NCBI GenBank assembly: GCA_028141225.1
Contig: JAOIPS010000014.1
Location: forward strand, 1-33,317
Length of the DNA: 33,317 nt
Source of the DNA: Prochlorococcus sp. AH-736-L23
GTDB lineage: Bacteria; Cyanobacteriota; Cyanobacteriia; PCC-6307; Cyanobiaceae
Direction: 5' to 3'
Shown here: piece after piece, positions 18,901-27,204 of the stretch
Layout of the letters: each line of letters starts with the position of its first letter
How positions within the stretch are numbered: position 1 is the stretch's first letter
Notes under the pieces: generated by a model
The model's database searches: none
The model's input: only the letters and a program-made list of their open reading frames with translations
What the model was told of the DNA's origin: nothing
Made by a program: the position numbers and the translations under genes

Positions 18901-19749
18901 ATGATTGAAAATCCTAAAAAACCCATACCAGTACTAGTTTCCGGAGCTTTAGGCAGAATGGGTAGCGAAGTTGTTAATGCTGTATTAAATTCTACAGATT
19001 GTGAACTTGTCGCAGCAATCGACATAAACGAAAAGAATAATGGCTCAAATATTTCTGAATTATTGAAGGTAAAAAATTGTGATGTTTTTGTTTCAAATGA
19101 TTTTGAAGGGACTTTATGTTCCGTTAGTCAAAATTATAGAAATGAAAAAATCAAACCTGTTTTAGTTGATTTTACTCATCCTGATTCTGTATATGAAAAT
19201 ACCAGATCAGCTATTGCATATGGGGTATCACCAGTAGTAGGAACTACTGGTTTAAGCCCTTCGCATATAAATGATTTGTCTGTTTTTGCTCAGAAAGCAT
19301 CGGTTGGTTGTGCAATAATTCCTAATTTTTCAGTAGGTATGGTTCTTCTTCAGCAGGCGGCGTCTGTAGCTGCAAGGTTTTACGACAATATTGAACTAAT
19401 TGAGATGCATCATAATCAAAAAGCCGATTCTCCTAGTGGGACGTGTATAAAAACAGCAGAAATGATTGAAGAATATCCAAAGAAATTTAATGAGAATTTA
19501 GTAAAAGAGTCTGAGTCATTGAAAGGTGTACGTGGTGGGCTCAGAGATTCAGGAATCAATATACATTCTGTACGATTACCAGGATTACTCGCTCATCAGT
19601 TAGTAATTATGGGATCTCCAGGTGAAACTTACACTATTAAACATGACACTATTGATAGAAAGGCATATATGCCAGGAGTTTTGCAGGCTATTAAAAAAAT
19701 TGGTAATTATGAAACTTTAGTTTACGGACTTGAAAAATTGATTTTTTAA
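18901..19749 (+). CDS. dapB: 4-Hydroxy-tetrahydrodipicolinate reductase
   Basis: Reduces the dihydrodipicolinate-pathway intermediate in lysine and diaminopimelate synthesis, using NAD(P)H. The 282-residue product shows the N-terminal nucleotide-binding motif [12 protein letters not shown] (13-24), the central VGTTGLS (113-119) and the active-site block [14 protein letters not shown] with H170, H171 and K174. A C-terminal [10 protein letters not shown] segment also fits the family. The ATG at 18901 follows a long A-run with no clear ribosome binding site. TATAAA at 18856-18861 is a possible -10 element. The next gene begins one base after the stop, so they are probably co-transcribed. Confidence 0.97.
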   Translation: MIENPKKPIPVLVSGALGRMGSEVVNAVLNSTDCELVAAIDINEKNNGSNISELLKVKNCDVFVSNDFEGTLCSVSQNYRNEKIKPVLVDFTHPDSVYENTRSAIAYGVSPVVGTTGLSPSHINDLSVFAQKASVGCAIIPNFSVGMVLLQQAASVAARFYDNIELIEMHHNQKADSPSGTCIKTAEMIEEYPKKFNENLVKESESLKGVRGGLRDSGINIHSVRLPGLLAHQLVIMGSPGETYTIKHDTIDRKAYMPGVLQAIKKIGNYETLVYGLEKLIF

Positions 19750-19750
19750 A

Positions 19751-20392
19751 ATGATAATTCCAATTAATCCAAGTCAAATTACAAAACTTATTCCTGCAGT
19801 TGGTACCGGAAGTCAATTTAAGTACGCGTTAGGGAATCCTAGAAAAATTCTTCAAAGAGTAATAGTTTCTTCAATTGGTGGATTTATCTCATTAATTATT
19901 AGTTCGACTGGAGATCAAACTAATAATTTCTGGTTATTCCTATGTGTAGGTTTCTTTTTGTATATCATCTGGGGTCCTATTCTTGAATCAAGTAGAAAAA
20001 ACTTGCAATTAAGAAAATATAAATTTTTTTCTATATTTGACGGATATGTTTCAGATATTTATAAAACAGAAAAGATTGAAAGTTCAAGAGAACAATCTAA
20101 TAGGCAAGGTCGATTAGAAGTTATCGAAAACAAAAGGACTTGGTTAGTACTTGAATTAGAAGATGAAGACGGTTATTTGGAAAAATTAAGTTTTCCTATG
20201 GAAAATAAGCACAGTCAAATTAGGGTTGGTTCGAGTATTAGATGTTTAATAACATCTGATAACCGAAATTTTGACAGAGATTTTTATTTGACCGATGCTT
20301 GGCTTCCTGAAATTAACTTATGGGTTGGTGAGTACCCCTATTTATTAAGGCCAGCATTTGAGGAAATTTGCTATATTTATCTGAATAGATAG
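19751..20392 (+). CDS. Conserved membrane protein of unknown function
   Basis: A 213-residue protein with two membrane helices (about 36-52 and 60-78) after a short N-terminal segment, then a soluble domain of about 135 residues rich in charged residues. The start (MIIPINPSQITKLIPAVGTGSQFKYALGNP style) resembles a conserved cyanobacterial family sometimes labelled, without good reason, as a phosphate permease. The soluble part could be an OB-like beta domain (LVLELEDEDGYLEKLSFPM, RVGSSIRCLITSD), but that is a guess. The ATG lies one base after dapB, so it sits in the same operon. Confidence 0.7.
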   Translation: MIIPINPSQITKLIPAVGTGSQFKYALGNPRKILQRVIVSSIGGFISLIISSTGDQTNNFWLFLCVGFFLYIIWGPILESSRKNLQLRKYKFFSIFDGYVSDIYKTEKIESSREQSNRQGRLEVIENKRTWLVLELEDEDGYLEKLSFPMENKHSQIRVGSSIRCLITSDNRNFDRDFYLTDAWLPEINLWVGEYPYLLRPAFEEICYIYLNR

Positions 20393-20402
20393 TTGATGCT
20401 CA

Positions 20403-20408
20403 TATAAT
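20403..20408 (+). promoter_or_regulatory. TATAAT box very close to the monooxygenase start
   Basis: A perfect TATAAT ends only four bases before the ATG at 20412. If used as a -10 element, transcription would begin at or just inside the start codon, giving a leaderless message. No good -35 element is apparent, and this may be chance in AT-rich DNA. Confidence 0.25.
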
Positions 20409-20411
20409 ACG

Positions 20412-21578
20412 ATGAAAAATAAATTGAATTTTAAAATTGTTGGATCAGGTCCCACAGGTTTATTACTTTCAATTGCACTTTCAAAATTTGATTGCAATAT
20501 TTTTTTAACTGATTTACTAACAAAAGATAGATTAATTGATAAAGATAAAACTTATGCAATTACTCACTCAACAAGAAAAATCTTATCTAAATTCAGACTT
20601 TGGGAAAAATTAGAACCATTTTTATTTGGCTTTGATACCCTTTCAATTTCAGATAGCGTAACTTCTGCTTTCACCAATTTATCAACTTCTGACTTAGATG
20701 ATGATATAAGGTCTGCCGAAAATATTGGCTGGGTAGTTAAACATTCGGATCTCATGAAAGTATTTTTTCAAGAGATTGACAATTATGAAAATATTTTTTT
20801 TATAACACCACAGAGATTGTTACGTAAAAAAATATTATTTGACTATCAATTCTTTTCAACAGGTGCTAACTCACTTGATAAAAAATTCATAGATTTTGTT
20901 GATATAAAAAAATCGTATAGTCAGTCTTGTTTAACTTTTAAAGTTTCTCTTAGAGGTCATTGTGAAAAACGAGCTTATGAAATTTTTAGAAAAGAAGGCC
21001 CACTTGCATTATTACCTTTAGAAAAAAACTTATATCAAGTAATTTGGACTTCAAGTAAATTAAAGGCAATTGAAAGATTGAATTCTGACAAGAATTTTTT
21101 AATGGATAATTTATCAACAATCTTGCCTAATGAATTTAAGTTGGACCAAATAATAGGCGAATTTAATATTTTTCCTGTTTCATTATCCTTAAATTTACCA
21201 GTTTTAAATTTTAAAAAATTAGTTTTTGTTGGAGATGCATTTCATACATTTCATCCTGTTGGTGGTCAAGGTTTAAATACTTGCTGGAGAGATGTTAATA
21301 CTATTTATGATCTTTTTAATAAAAATACTACCATTACTAAATTGCAATTGATATTATTTAAATTTAAGTATTTTTCAAGCAGAATTTTAGATATTATTGT
21401 CACTATTTTTATAACTGACTCGTTGATATCTATTTTTGCTAATCGAAACGTTTTATTATTTCCAATAAGGAAATTTTCATTTTTACTTTTAAATAAATTT
21501 CTTTTTACAAGAAAATTAGTCCTTAATCAAATGACTAAATCTCTCATTTACTCAAGTATTAAATGTATTCATGAATAA
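20412..21578 (+). CDS. FAD-dependent monooxygenase, UbiH/COQ6-like
   Basis: A 388-residue flavoprotein. The N-terminal FAD fold is clear (IVGSGPTGLLLSIAL, about 9-23) and the second FAD motif VFVGDAFHTFHPVGGQGLN lies near 271-289, both diagnostic of the UbiH/UbiF/COQ6 aromatic hydroxylases. Relatives hydroxylate the ring of quinone precursors; in a cyanobacterium the likely pathway is plastoquinone, but this is inference. The central substrate region is divergent, and the C-terminal 80 residues are more hydrophobic than usual, which may reflect membrane contact. It overlaps the DUF2949 gene by eight bases, so they are coupled. Confidence 0.85.
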   Translation: MKNKLNFKIVGSGPTGLLLSIALSKFDCNIFLTDLLTKDRLIDKDKTYAITHSTRKILSKFRLWEKLEPFLFGFDTLSISDSVTSAFTNLSTSDLDDDIRSAENIGWVVKHSDLMKVFFQEIDNYENIFFITPQRLLRKKILFDYQFFSTGANSLDKKFIDFVDIKKSYSQSCLTFKVSLRGHCEKRAYEIFRKEGPLALLPLEKNLYQVIWTSSKLKAIERLNSDKNFLMDNLSTILPNEFKLDQIIGEFNIFPVSLSLNLPVLNFKKLVFVGDAFHTFHPVGGQGLNTCWRDVNTIYDLFNKNTTITKLQLILFKFKYFSSRILDIIVTIFITDSLISIFANRNVLLFPIRKFSFLLLNKFLFTRKLVLNQMTKSLIYSSIKCIHE

Positions 21579-21768
21579 TTATTTATCTAGAGAAATGATA
21601 ATTTATTTATTTAATGTATTAGGTTTAGATGAATCTACTATTGAACTTGGTATAAAATTATCTTTAAAAAATAACACTCCATTACCAATATTATTATGGA
21701 GTTATGGAATGCTAACTATTGAAGAACTAGATAAGTTATATTCATTTTTATTTCAAAAAATGGATTAA
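21571..21768 (+). CDS. DUF2949 family protein
   Basis: A 65-residue cyanobacterial protein. It has the DUF2949 layout by eye: an N-terminal helix, a central ESTIELGIKLSLKNNTPLPI segment, and the closing LLWSYGMLTIEELDKLYSFL, which matches the family's 'LPMxLWQYGLxTLEQLD' block. The fold is likely all-helical and soluble. Function unknown. The ATG lies inside the 3' end of the monooxygenase gene (eight-base overlap), which implies translation coupling. A strong -10 box for the next gene begins ten bases after the stop. Confidence 0.8.
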   Translation: MNNYLSREMIIYLFNVLGLDESTIELGIKLSLKNNTPLPILLWSYGMLTIEELDKLYSFLFQKMD

Positions 21769-21777
21769 TAATTCTGT

Positions 21778-21783
21778 TATAAT
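21778..21783 (+). promoter_or_regulatory. Extended -10 promoter before the DUF3038 gene
   Basis: TGTTATAAT (TG at 21775-21776, TATAAT at 21778-21783) is an ideal extended -10 element, which does not need a -35 box. Predicted transcription start is near 21790, leaving a leader of about 18 bases to the ATT at 21808, and far upstream of the GTG at 21949. This supports translation beginning near 21808. Confidence 0.55.
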
Positions 21784-21807
21784 TTTTCAAATACTAATTA
21801 AAGAACG

Positions 21808-22332
21808 ATTACAGTTTTAACCAAAAGAAATAAGGTATCAAGAAAATCTATAGAGAAGCTTGATTTACTATTATTAATTCTAGAAACAATTGACTTAAAT
21901 GGTATCCAGTCCCTCTACGCCTTATCAAATAGACTTAATCTAAATAATGTGTTGCCAAACAAAGTGACTATTTGGAAATTAAGGAACAATAATCCATTGA
22001 GAAAATCTTATGTTACCAACAATATTAAACTTAACGAATTCGAAGCCTTAATTAGAATTACAGTTGAAATGTCTAAGTATTTATATCCTTATATCAGAGA
22101 GATACTTAAATCTAAAGAAGATATTGAAGAAAATTCAGTTATTTGGAATGATTTTAATAAGAGATTTATTGAGTTGATTAAAGAGAGATTTAATATAGAT
22201 AGTATGAGAGTGAAAAAGCTTTTAAATCAAGCTGAAAATGATGAGATTATCATAAAATCATTGCTTATTTTATCTTTTTGTATTTCTACACAGGGATATC
22301 AAAAGTTGAAGAATTTTTTATACGATTTTTAA
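21808..22332 (+). CDS. DUF3038 family protein, probable non-standard start
   Basis: The frame is open from 21802 to TAA at 22330-22332. The segment before the first GTG (21949) encodes KLDLLLLILETIDLNGIQSL, which with VLPNKVTIWKLRNNNPLRKS just after is the DUF3038 hallmark, so the true N-terminus must lie upstream of that GTG. No ATG, GTG or TTG exists in frame between the stop at 21799 and 21949; ATT at 21808 (or ACG at 21805) is the best candidate, giving 174 residues. The protein looks soluble and helical; function unknown. It is followed after one base by the DUF4335 gene, its usual partner in cyanobacteria. Family call firm, start uncertain. Confidence 0.8.
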   Translation: MTVLTKRNKVSRKSIEKLDLLLLILETIDLNGIQSLYALSNRLNLNNVLPNKVTIWKLRNNNPLRKSYVTNNIKLNEFEALIRITVEMSKYLYPYIREILKSKEDIEENSVIWNDFNKRFIELIKERFNIDSMRVKKLLNQAENDEIIIKSLLILSFCISTQGYQKLKNFLYDF

Positions 22333-22333
22333 T

Positions 22334-22924
22334 ATGATGCAAAATAAATTGTCATTTCATCAATCTTCAGCAAGTCTAGAAATAATCGGATTGCCAGATT
22401 ATTCCAATAATGAAAATAAAGATAAAATATCTATAATTTCTCAATGGAAATTATCCATAGTTGATAAACCACTTATTGAAGGCAAAATTGAACATTTAGT
22501 GCCTATTATGAATGCTTTTTATATTTATTCAAATCTTTTAATCAAAAACGAAATTCCAATATATGAGTCTAATTTAATCGATATAAAAGCCGATAATCTC
22601 CATATACACAATATTGTTCTCAAGAGCTCGAAACCAAATGTAAAGCCTTTAGTCTTAAAAATTGGTAATTCATTGCTTTCAGATACCATAAATTGCTTTG
22701 ATCAGTTAAATGAATCGCCAAAAGTAAGAATAAAAAAAACAGATATAACTACTAACATTCCTAAAAAATTAAATTTTGGGTTTAATAAAAAAGTTAAATT
22801 TTTCAATTTCTTTATTCCACCCTTTATTGCAATTTGCTCTTTAATTTTATTCTCTTCTTCTTTAATCTATTTTTATAGTCCTTTTGAAAATATAGAAAAA
22901 AAAGAACAAATAAATCCTGAATAA
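22334..22924 (+). CDS. DUF4335 family protein, membrane-anchored
   Basis: A 196-residue protein. The N-terminal domain (about 1-120) fits DUF4335: a FHQSSASLEIIG opening, a SIISQWKLSIVDKPLIEGKIEHL block with a possible beta-sheet fold, and a helical MNAFYIYSNLLIK segment. A Lys/Asn-rich linker (about 127-155) leads to one membrane helix (about 158-182) and a short charged tail. It should therefore be tethered to a membrane by its C-terminus. The gene starts one base after the DUF3038 stop. The pairing suggests a shared, still unknown role. Two consecutive ATGs occur; either may be the start. Confidence 0.75.
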   Translation: MMQNKLSFHQSSASLEIIGLPDYSNNENKDKISIISQWKLSIVDKPLIEGKIEHLVPIMNAFYIYSNLLIKNEIPIYESNLIDIKADNLHIHNIVLKSSKPNVKPLVLKIGNSLLSDTINCFDQLNESPKVRIKKTDITTNIPKKLNFGFNKKVKFFNFFIPPFIAICSLILFSSSLIYFYSPFENIEKKEQINPE

Positions 22925-23012
22925 AGACCCATTAGCATCTTAAATACAAACACGGTACTATAGGTTAATTTCTTTTCAGAGTAATTCAAATTTATTCTTT
23001 GAACTTTGATGT

Positions 23013-23381
23013 ATGGCAGATTTAAACATCCCAAATTTGAATATTAAATCTGATAAATATATTTTTAAAAAAAAATTAAATTTTAGAAGAAAATCTAAAA
23101 AAAGACTAATTACTGAATCTTTCTTTTTATTTATTTTTAGTGTTTTATTAGTTTATATAAATTATTTAATTCCTAATAAAAAACTGCTGCTACAAAATTT
23201 ACCAACTGCGATTAATAAATCTTTTTTATTATTTATTAATCTCTTTTCATATCTTTATGAAATATTCTTGGTGATTTTCATATTTGCCTCTTCTTTTACT
23301 GCTCTGATATTAATGGTAGGTTCTTTTTATAGGTTAGTTAGAGTCTCTAGAAGAAAGTCAAGACAAATAAGTTATAAATAA
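23013..23381 (+). CDS. Two-helix membrane protein, unknown function
   Basis: A 122-residue protein with a basic N-terminal region (FKKKLNFRRKSKKR, 18-31), two long membrane helices (about 33-53 and 68-105) and a basic C-terminus (RVSRRKSRQISYK). Both ends carry clusters of positive charge, so both probably face the cytoplasm. I recognise no family. An 88-base gap separates it from the DUF4335 gene, with a TACTAT box near 22958 as a possible -10 element. Its stop lies two bases from the convergent stop of the 53-residue gene on the minus strand. Confidence 0.6.
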   Translation: MADLNIPNLNIKSDKYIFKKKLNFRRKSKKRLITESFFLFIFSVLLVYINYLIPNKKLLLQNLPTAINKSFLLFINLFSYLYEIFLVIFIFASSFTALILMVGSFYRLVRVSRRKSRQISYK

Positions 23382-23383
23382 TT

Positions 23384-23545
23384 TCAAATAGGTTGCATTA
23401 GGCCGCCACTTCCTGAATCAGAATCATCATCATCATTTTCTGTTTCTTCTCCAAATATTGCAAATATACCAACTACAATAGATGAGAAAATAATTGTAAA
23501 GGGCAATATCGAAGATTGAATTCCTACGTCTATATATTCACCCAT
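23384..23545 (-). CDS. Small membrane protein with acidic tail (53 aa)
   Basis: ATG at 23545-23543 opens 53 codons ending TGA at 23386-23384. The product has a short N-terminus (MGEYIDVGIQSS), one membrane helix (about 13-32, ILPFTIIFSSIVVGIFAIFG) and a strongly acidic, low-complexity tail (EETENDDDDSDSGSGG) closing with LMQPI. The polar tail and non-random helix argue for a real gene, as does the fit: it exactly fills the gap between mfd and the convergent two-helix gene. No family recognised. The size suggests an accessory subunit of a membrane complex, but that is a guess. Confidence 0.6.
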   Translation of the reverse strand: MGEYIDVGIQSSILPFTIIFSSIVVGIFAIFGEETENDDDDSDSGSGGLMQPI

Positions 23546-23617
23546 AAAACAAATAAATTTTTATAAACCTAACCGAAATCAAACTGATTCGCGGATTTTA
23601 AATAATTATTTAATAAT

Positions 23618-26600
23618 TTATTCTTTTTTCGTAAGAAGTTCTTTATCGAAATTCTTTATTTCTCTTTCAAAAGACCCGAACCACAACATTAGTTGATCAA
23701 TTTGATTTTGAATTTCAGTTGCACCTAAGCCCCTTATAGTGATAATTGAAAAAGGTTGGCCTTCATTAAAATTAAATTTATTTTGAACACTACTTGCTAA
23801 AGAATTTTTAAGAATTTTAAAAGTAGAATTTTTTATTTTTGTCTCTATCAAGATGTTTGGCTTTTTGAGCTTGATCTTATTAAAACCACATTTTTTAGCT
23901 AGTAATTTTAGTCTCATTATCATAATTAAGGACTCAACAGGTTTGGGTAAGTTTCCATATCTATTAACCCAGTCTGTAGCTAATTCAGTTAATTCATCAT
24001 TATTTGAACATTCAGTAACAGATTTGTAAGCTTCAAGCTTCTCTTCTCTGTTTAATATCCATGTTGCAGGTATAAATGCATTTATTGGTAGATCAATTTG
24101 AGTGTCGTTAACTTCAGGTATTTCTTGCCCGCTGATTTCTGAAATAGCCTCATGGAGCATTTCTATATATAAATCATATCCAATAGCATTAACCTTTCCA
24201 CTTTGTTCTTCTCCTAGTAAACTACCAACACCTCTTATTTCCATATCTTTCATTGCAAGTTGGTATCCACTACCTAGTTCTGAAAAGTCTTTTATCGCTT
24301 TCAATCTTTGTTTTGCAGCGTCATTAATTTTATTTATATTTGGATAAAATAACCAAGCATGAGCTTGTACACCGCTTCTACCTACTCTTCCTCTAAGTTG
24401 ATAAAGTTGTGAAAGGCCAAATTTGTGAGAATCTTCAATAATGATTGTATTTACTTTAGGGATGTCTAATCCACTTTCAATTATCGTTGTGCATATCATT
24501 AAATCTACTTCTCCATTATTAAAAGCAATCATTGCATTTTCAAGCTCTGTTTCGTTCATTTGCCCATGAGCAACAATAAATTTTAAGTTGGGAAACATAT
24601 TATTTAATTTGTTTACAGCTTGATCTATATCAGAAATTCTTGGAAGAACATAAAAAATTTGACCTCCCCTATCAAGTTCTTGATTAATTGCAGTTCTTAT
24701 AACATCCATATCAATTTCAGATAAATATGTTTTTATTGATCTTCTTGATGGTGGAGGAGTGTTTAGTAAGCTCATTTGTCTTAGTCCAGATAAGCTCATA
24801 TAAAGAGTTCTTGGAATTGGAGTTGCCGAGAGAGTTAAAACGTCTATGTTGGTTTTGATTTTTTTTATTTTCTCCTTTTGCCTTACTCCAAATCTTTGTT
24901 CTTCATCAATAACTAGTAGTCCTAAGTTTTTAATTTCTATTTCTTTTCCTAAAATTTGGTGCGTTGCTACAACTAAATCAATTTTGTTATTTTTCAAACC
25001 TGCATAGATTTCCTTTCTTTCATTAACAGTTTTGAATCTATTGAGTAATGATACTTTTATTGGGTAAGGTGAAAATCTATTACTTATTGTCCTCCAATGT
25101 TGCTGAGCTAGGATTGTTGTAGGTGCTAGTAATATTACCTGTTTGCCTGATGTAATAGCCTTAAAAATAGCCCGAACAGCTACTTCTGTTTTACCAAATC
25201 CTACATCTCCACAAACTAGCCTATCCATTGGCTTATCGCTTTCCATATCAGATTTTATTTCTTCTACAGCAGTAATTTGGTCAGGTGTTGGTTGATAAGG
25301 GAATGATTCCTCTAATTCATCTTGCCAAGGACCATCTTCTGGGTAAATGTAACCCTTTAATTTTTCTCTCTTTGCATAAAGTTTTAAAATATCGACAGCA
25401 ACTTTTTTGATTTGTTTCTTATTTTTTTCTTTTATTTTTTCCCATTCTGTCCCTCCTAATTTATTTATTTTCGGCTTTATTTTTCCGCTTGATCTATATC
25501 TGTTAACACTACCAAGTTGATCAGCGGCAACACTTATTTTTCCATCTTGATACTGAATGACTAAATAATCTCTTGAATCTCCAGTTATATTTATTTTTTC
25601 TATTTTTAAAAATTTTCCTATTCCATGATTTTTATGAACTATAAAATCACCGGGACTAATCTTATTTACATTTATATTTGAATTGACACTTCTTTTTTTT
25701 CTTCTTATGAATACATTATTAAAAAGAGATTGTTGTGAAAATAATTCTTTATCTGTTATCAGGACAACTTTCCATATCGGTAGATAAAACCCCTCGATTT
25801 CGTAATTGTTCTTATTTTTTAAAATTAGAGGAGTTGAATTATTAATTGACTTATATGCTTCATCAATATCATTAGGATTGTTTAAGAAGTTTGCATTACA
25901 TTCGTGCTCAAAAAGTAAAGTCCTTGTTCTCAATGGTTGTGCTGATAAAATCCATACTTTTTCATTATTTTTTATATTTTTATTTATATCATTGGATAAT
26001 TTTCCTACATTTTTGGAGTATGAATTTAATCTTTTATCGTTTAACAAAAATCTATTATCGATATTGATTTTAGATTCAAATTCATAAAATTTTATTAAAT
26101 TAAAATTTCCTAGTGATTTTAATAATTCGTCAAATTTTAAATGCAAATTAGGTTTGACCTCTAAATCTATGTCATTATTTTTAAGGTTCTCATTTAATTC
26201 ATACGTACAATTATCAAAATTACTTTCTGAATCTAGATACCAATTATTTGCAAATTTTTTACAATCTTCTAATTCATCAATTACAAGAATTGTTTCCCTA
26301 TTTATAAAATCTATTATGTTTGAGGGTTCTTCTTCAATTATTCCTAAATAACGATCAAGATTATTTTTATTTATATCTTCTGAATTAAAAAGATTGTTCT
26401 TGGCTAAATTATTTAACTTATCTTTTATTAGCAAATCAAATCCAGCCTGTATTATTTCAATATTATTTATACTTTCTAATGTTTTCTGTGTATGGGGATC
26501 ATATTCTCTTATTTTCTCAATGACATTATCAAAAAATTCTAATCTTATAGGAAACTCATTATTGACAGGATAAATATCTATTATTTCCCCTCTCCTACTC

Positions 26601-27130
26601 CAGAATCCTTCAGTTGAAGTTAAATTATCCTTTTTATAGCCCAGCAAAGTAAGTTTATTTGCTAATTCTTGAATCTCGATTTGAACTCCTTTTTGCAAAT
26701 CTAACTTGTTTTCAATTAATAGGTTTTTATTTATTAGATGAGGTTGTAGTGATCTCTCAGTTGATATAACAATATTAAGTTCATTTTTCTCTTTTTTTAT
26801 TAATTTGGATAAAACAGTTAGCTGACTAAATTCAATCTCTTTGGATTTATTAATTGATGAGTATGGTAGATGTTCTGTTGGAGGATAATATAAAACTGCT
26901 TTATCATTTATACTTTCAAAATAACCAATCCATTTGTAGGCAATTTCTACATTAGGACAAATTAATAATATATTTTTTTCCTCTTTTTTTGCGATGCTAT
27001 CTAATATTATTGATTTTGCATATCTACTTGAACCAACAATATTTAATTCATTATTTTTTGAAATTCGTTTTATTAATTCAGAAGTAATTTGTGAGTTTGA
27101 AATATAATCAACTAAAGTATTTAAACTCAT
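23618..27130 (-). CDS. mfd: Transcription-repair coupling factor
   Basis: Mfd frees RNA polymerase stalled at DNA lesions and recruits UvrA for excision repair. The 1170-residue product has the full set of domains: a degenerate UvrB-like N-terminal part (about 1-350), the RNA-polymerase-interaction domain with ISPGDFIVHKNHGIGKFLKI (about 485-555), and the translocase with Walker A GDVGFGKTEVAVRA near 643, DEEQRFGVRQKEKI near 741, SATPIPRTLYMSLSGLRQ near 767 and QLRGRVGRSG near 907, then a C-terminal UvrA-occluding domain. All key helicase residues appear intact. It reads alone on the minus strand from a divergent promoter region shared with the TerC gene. Confidence 0.97.
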   Translation of the reverse strand: MSLNTLVDYISNSQITSELIKRISKNNELNIVGSSRYAKSIILDSIAKKEEKNILLICPNVEIAYKWIGYFESINDKAVLYYPPTEHLPYSSINKSKEIEFSQLTVLSKLIKKEKNELNIVISTERSLQPHLINKNLLIENKLDLQKGVQIEIQELANKLTLLGYKKDNLTSTEGFWSRRGEIIDIYPVNNEFPIRLEFFDNVIEKIREYDPHTQKTLESINNIEIIQAGFDLLIKDKLNNLAKNNLFNSEDINKNNLDRYLGIIEEEPSNIIDFINRETILVIDELEDCKKFANNWYLDSESNFDNCTYELNENLKNNDIDLEVKPNLHLKFDELLKSLGNFNLIKFYEFESKINIDNRFLLNDKRLNSYSKNVGKLSNDINKNIKNNEKVWILSAQPLRTRTLLFEHECNANFLNNPNDIDEAYKSINNSTPLILKNKNNYEIEGFYLPIWKVVLITDKELFSQQSLFNNVFIRRKKRSVNSNINVNKISPGDFIVHKNHGIGKFLKIEKINITGDSRDYLVIQYQDGKISVAADQLGSVNRYRSSGKIKPKINKLGGTEWEKIKEKNKKQIKKVAVDILKLYAKREKLKGYIYPEDGPWQDELEESFPYQPTPDQITAVEEIKSDMESDKPMDRLVCGDVGFGKTEVAVRAIFKAITSGKQVILLAPTTILAQQHWRTISNRFSPYPIKVSLLNRFKTVNERKEIYAGLKNNKIDLVVATHQILGKEIEIKNLGLLVIDEEQRFGVRQKEKIKKIKTNIDVLTLSATPIPRTLYMSLSGLRQMSLLNTPPPSRRSIKTYLSEIDMDVIRTAINQELDRGGQIFYVLPRISDIDQAVNKLNNMFPNLKFIVAHGQMNETELENAMIAFNNGEVDLMICTTIIESGLDIPKVNTIIIEDSHKFGLSQLYQLRGRVGRSGVQAHAWLFYPNINKINDAAKQRLKAIKDFSELGSGYQLAMKDMEIRGVGSLLGEEQSGKVNAIGYDLYIEMLHEAISEISGQEIPEVNDTQIDLPINAFIPATWILNREEKLEAYKSVTECSNNDELTELATDWVNRYGNLPKPVESLIMIMRLKLLAKKCGFNKIKLKKPNILIETKIKNSTFKILKNSLASSVQNKFNFNEGQPFSIITIRGLGATEIQNQIDQLMLWFGSFEREIKNFDKELLTKKE

Positions 27131-27166
27131 TTATAACTATCAATCTTGATTACAAATAACCGATAC

Positions 27167-27172
27167 ATTATA
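27167..27172 (-). promoter_or_regulatory. Putative -10 box for mfd
   Basis: TATAAT on the minus strand lies 36 bases before the mfd ATG, predicting a leader of about 30 bases. It is in the 74-base gap between two divergent genes, where promoters are required. Confidence 0.5.
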
Positions 27173-27180
27173 TTAGATTT

Positions 27181-27186
27181 TATACT
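27181..27186 (+). promoter_or_regulatory. Putative -10 box for the TerC-family gene
   Basis: TATACT on the plus strand lies 18 bases before the ATG at 27205, predicting a leader of about 12 bases. It is close to the mfd -10 box on the other strand, so the two promoters would overlap and could compete for polymerase. Confidence 0.4.
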
Positions 27187-27204
27187 GATTGTGAATAATA
27201 TTTG

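Noticed and set aside
24102..26351. Several plus-strand ORFs inside mfd
   Set aside because: All sit over intact Mfd domains and read as low-complexity Ser/Leu/Phe-rich shadows.
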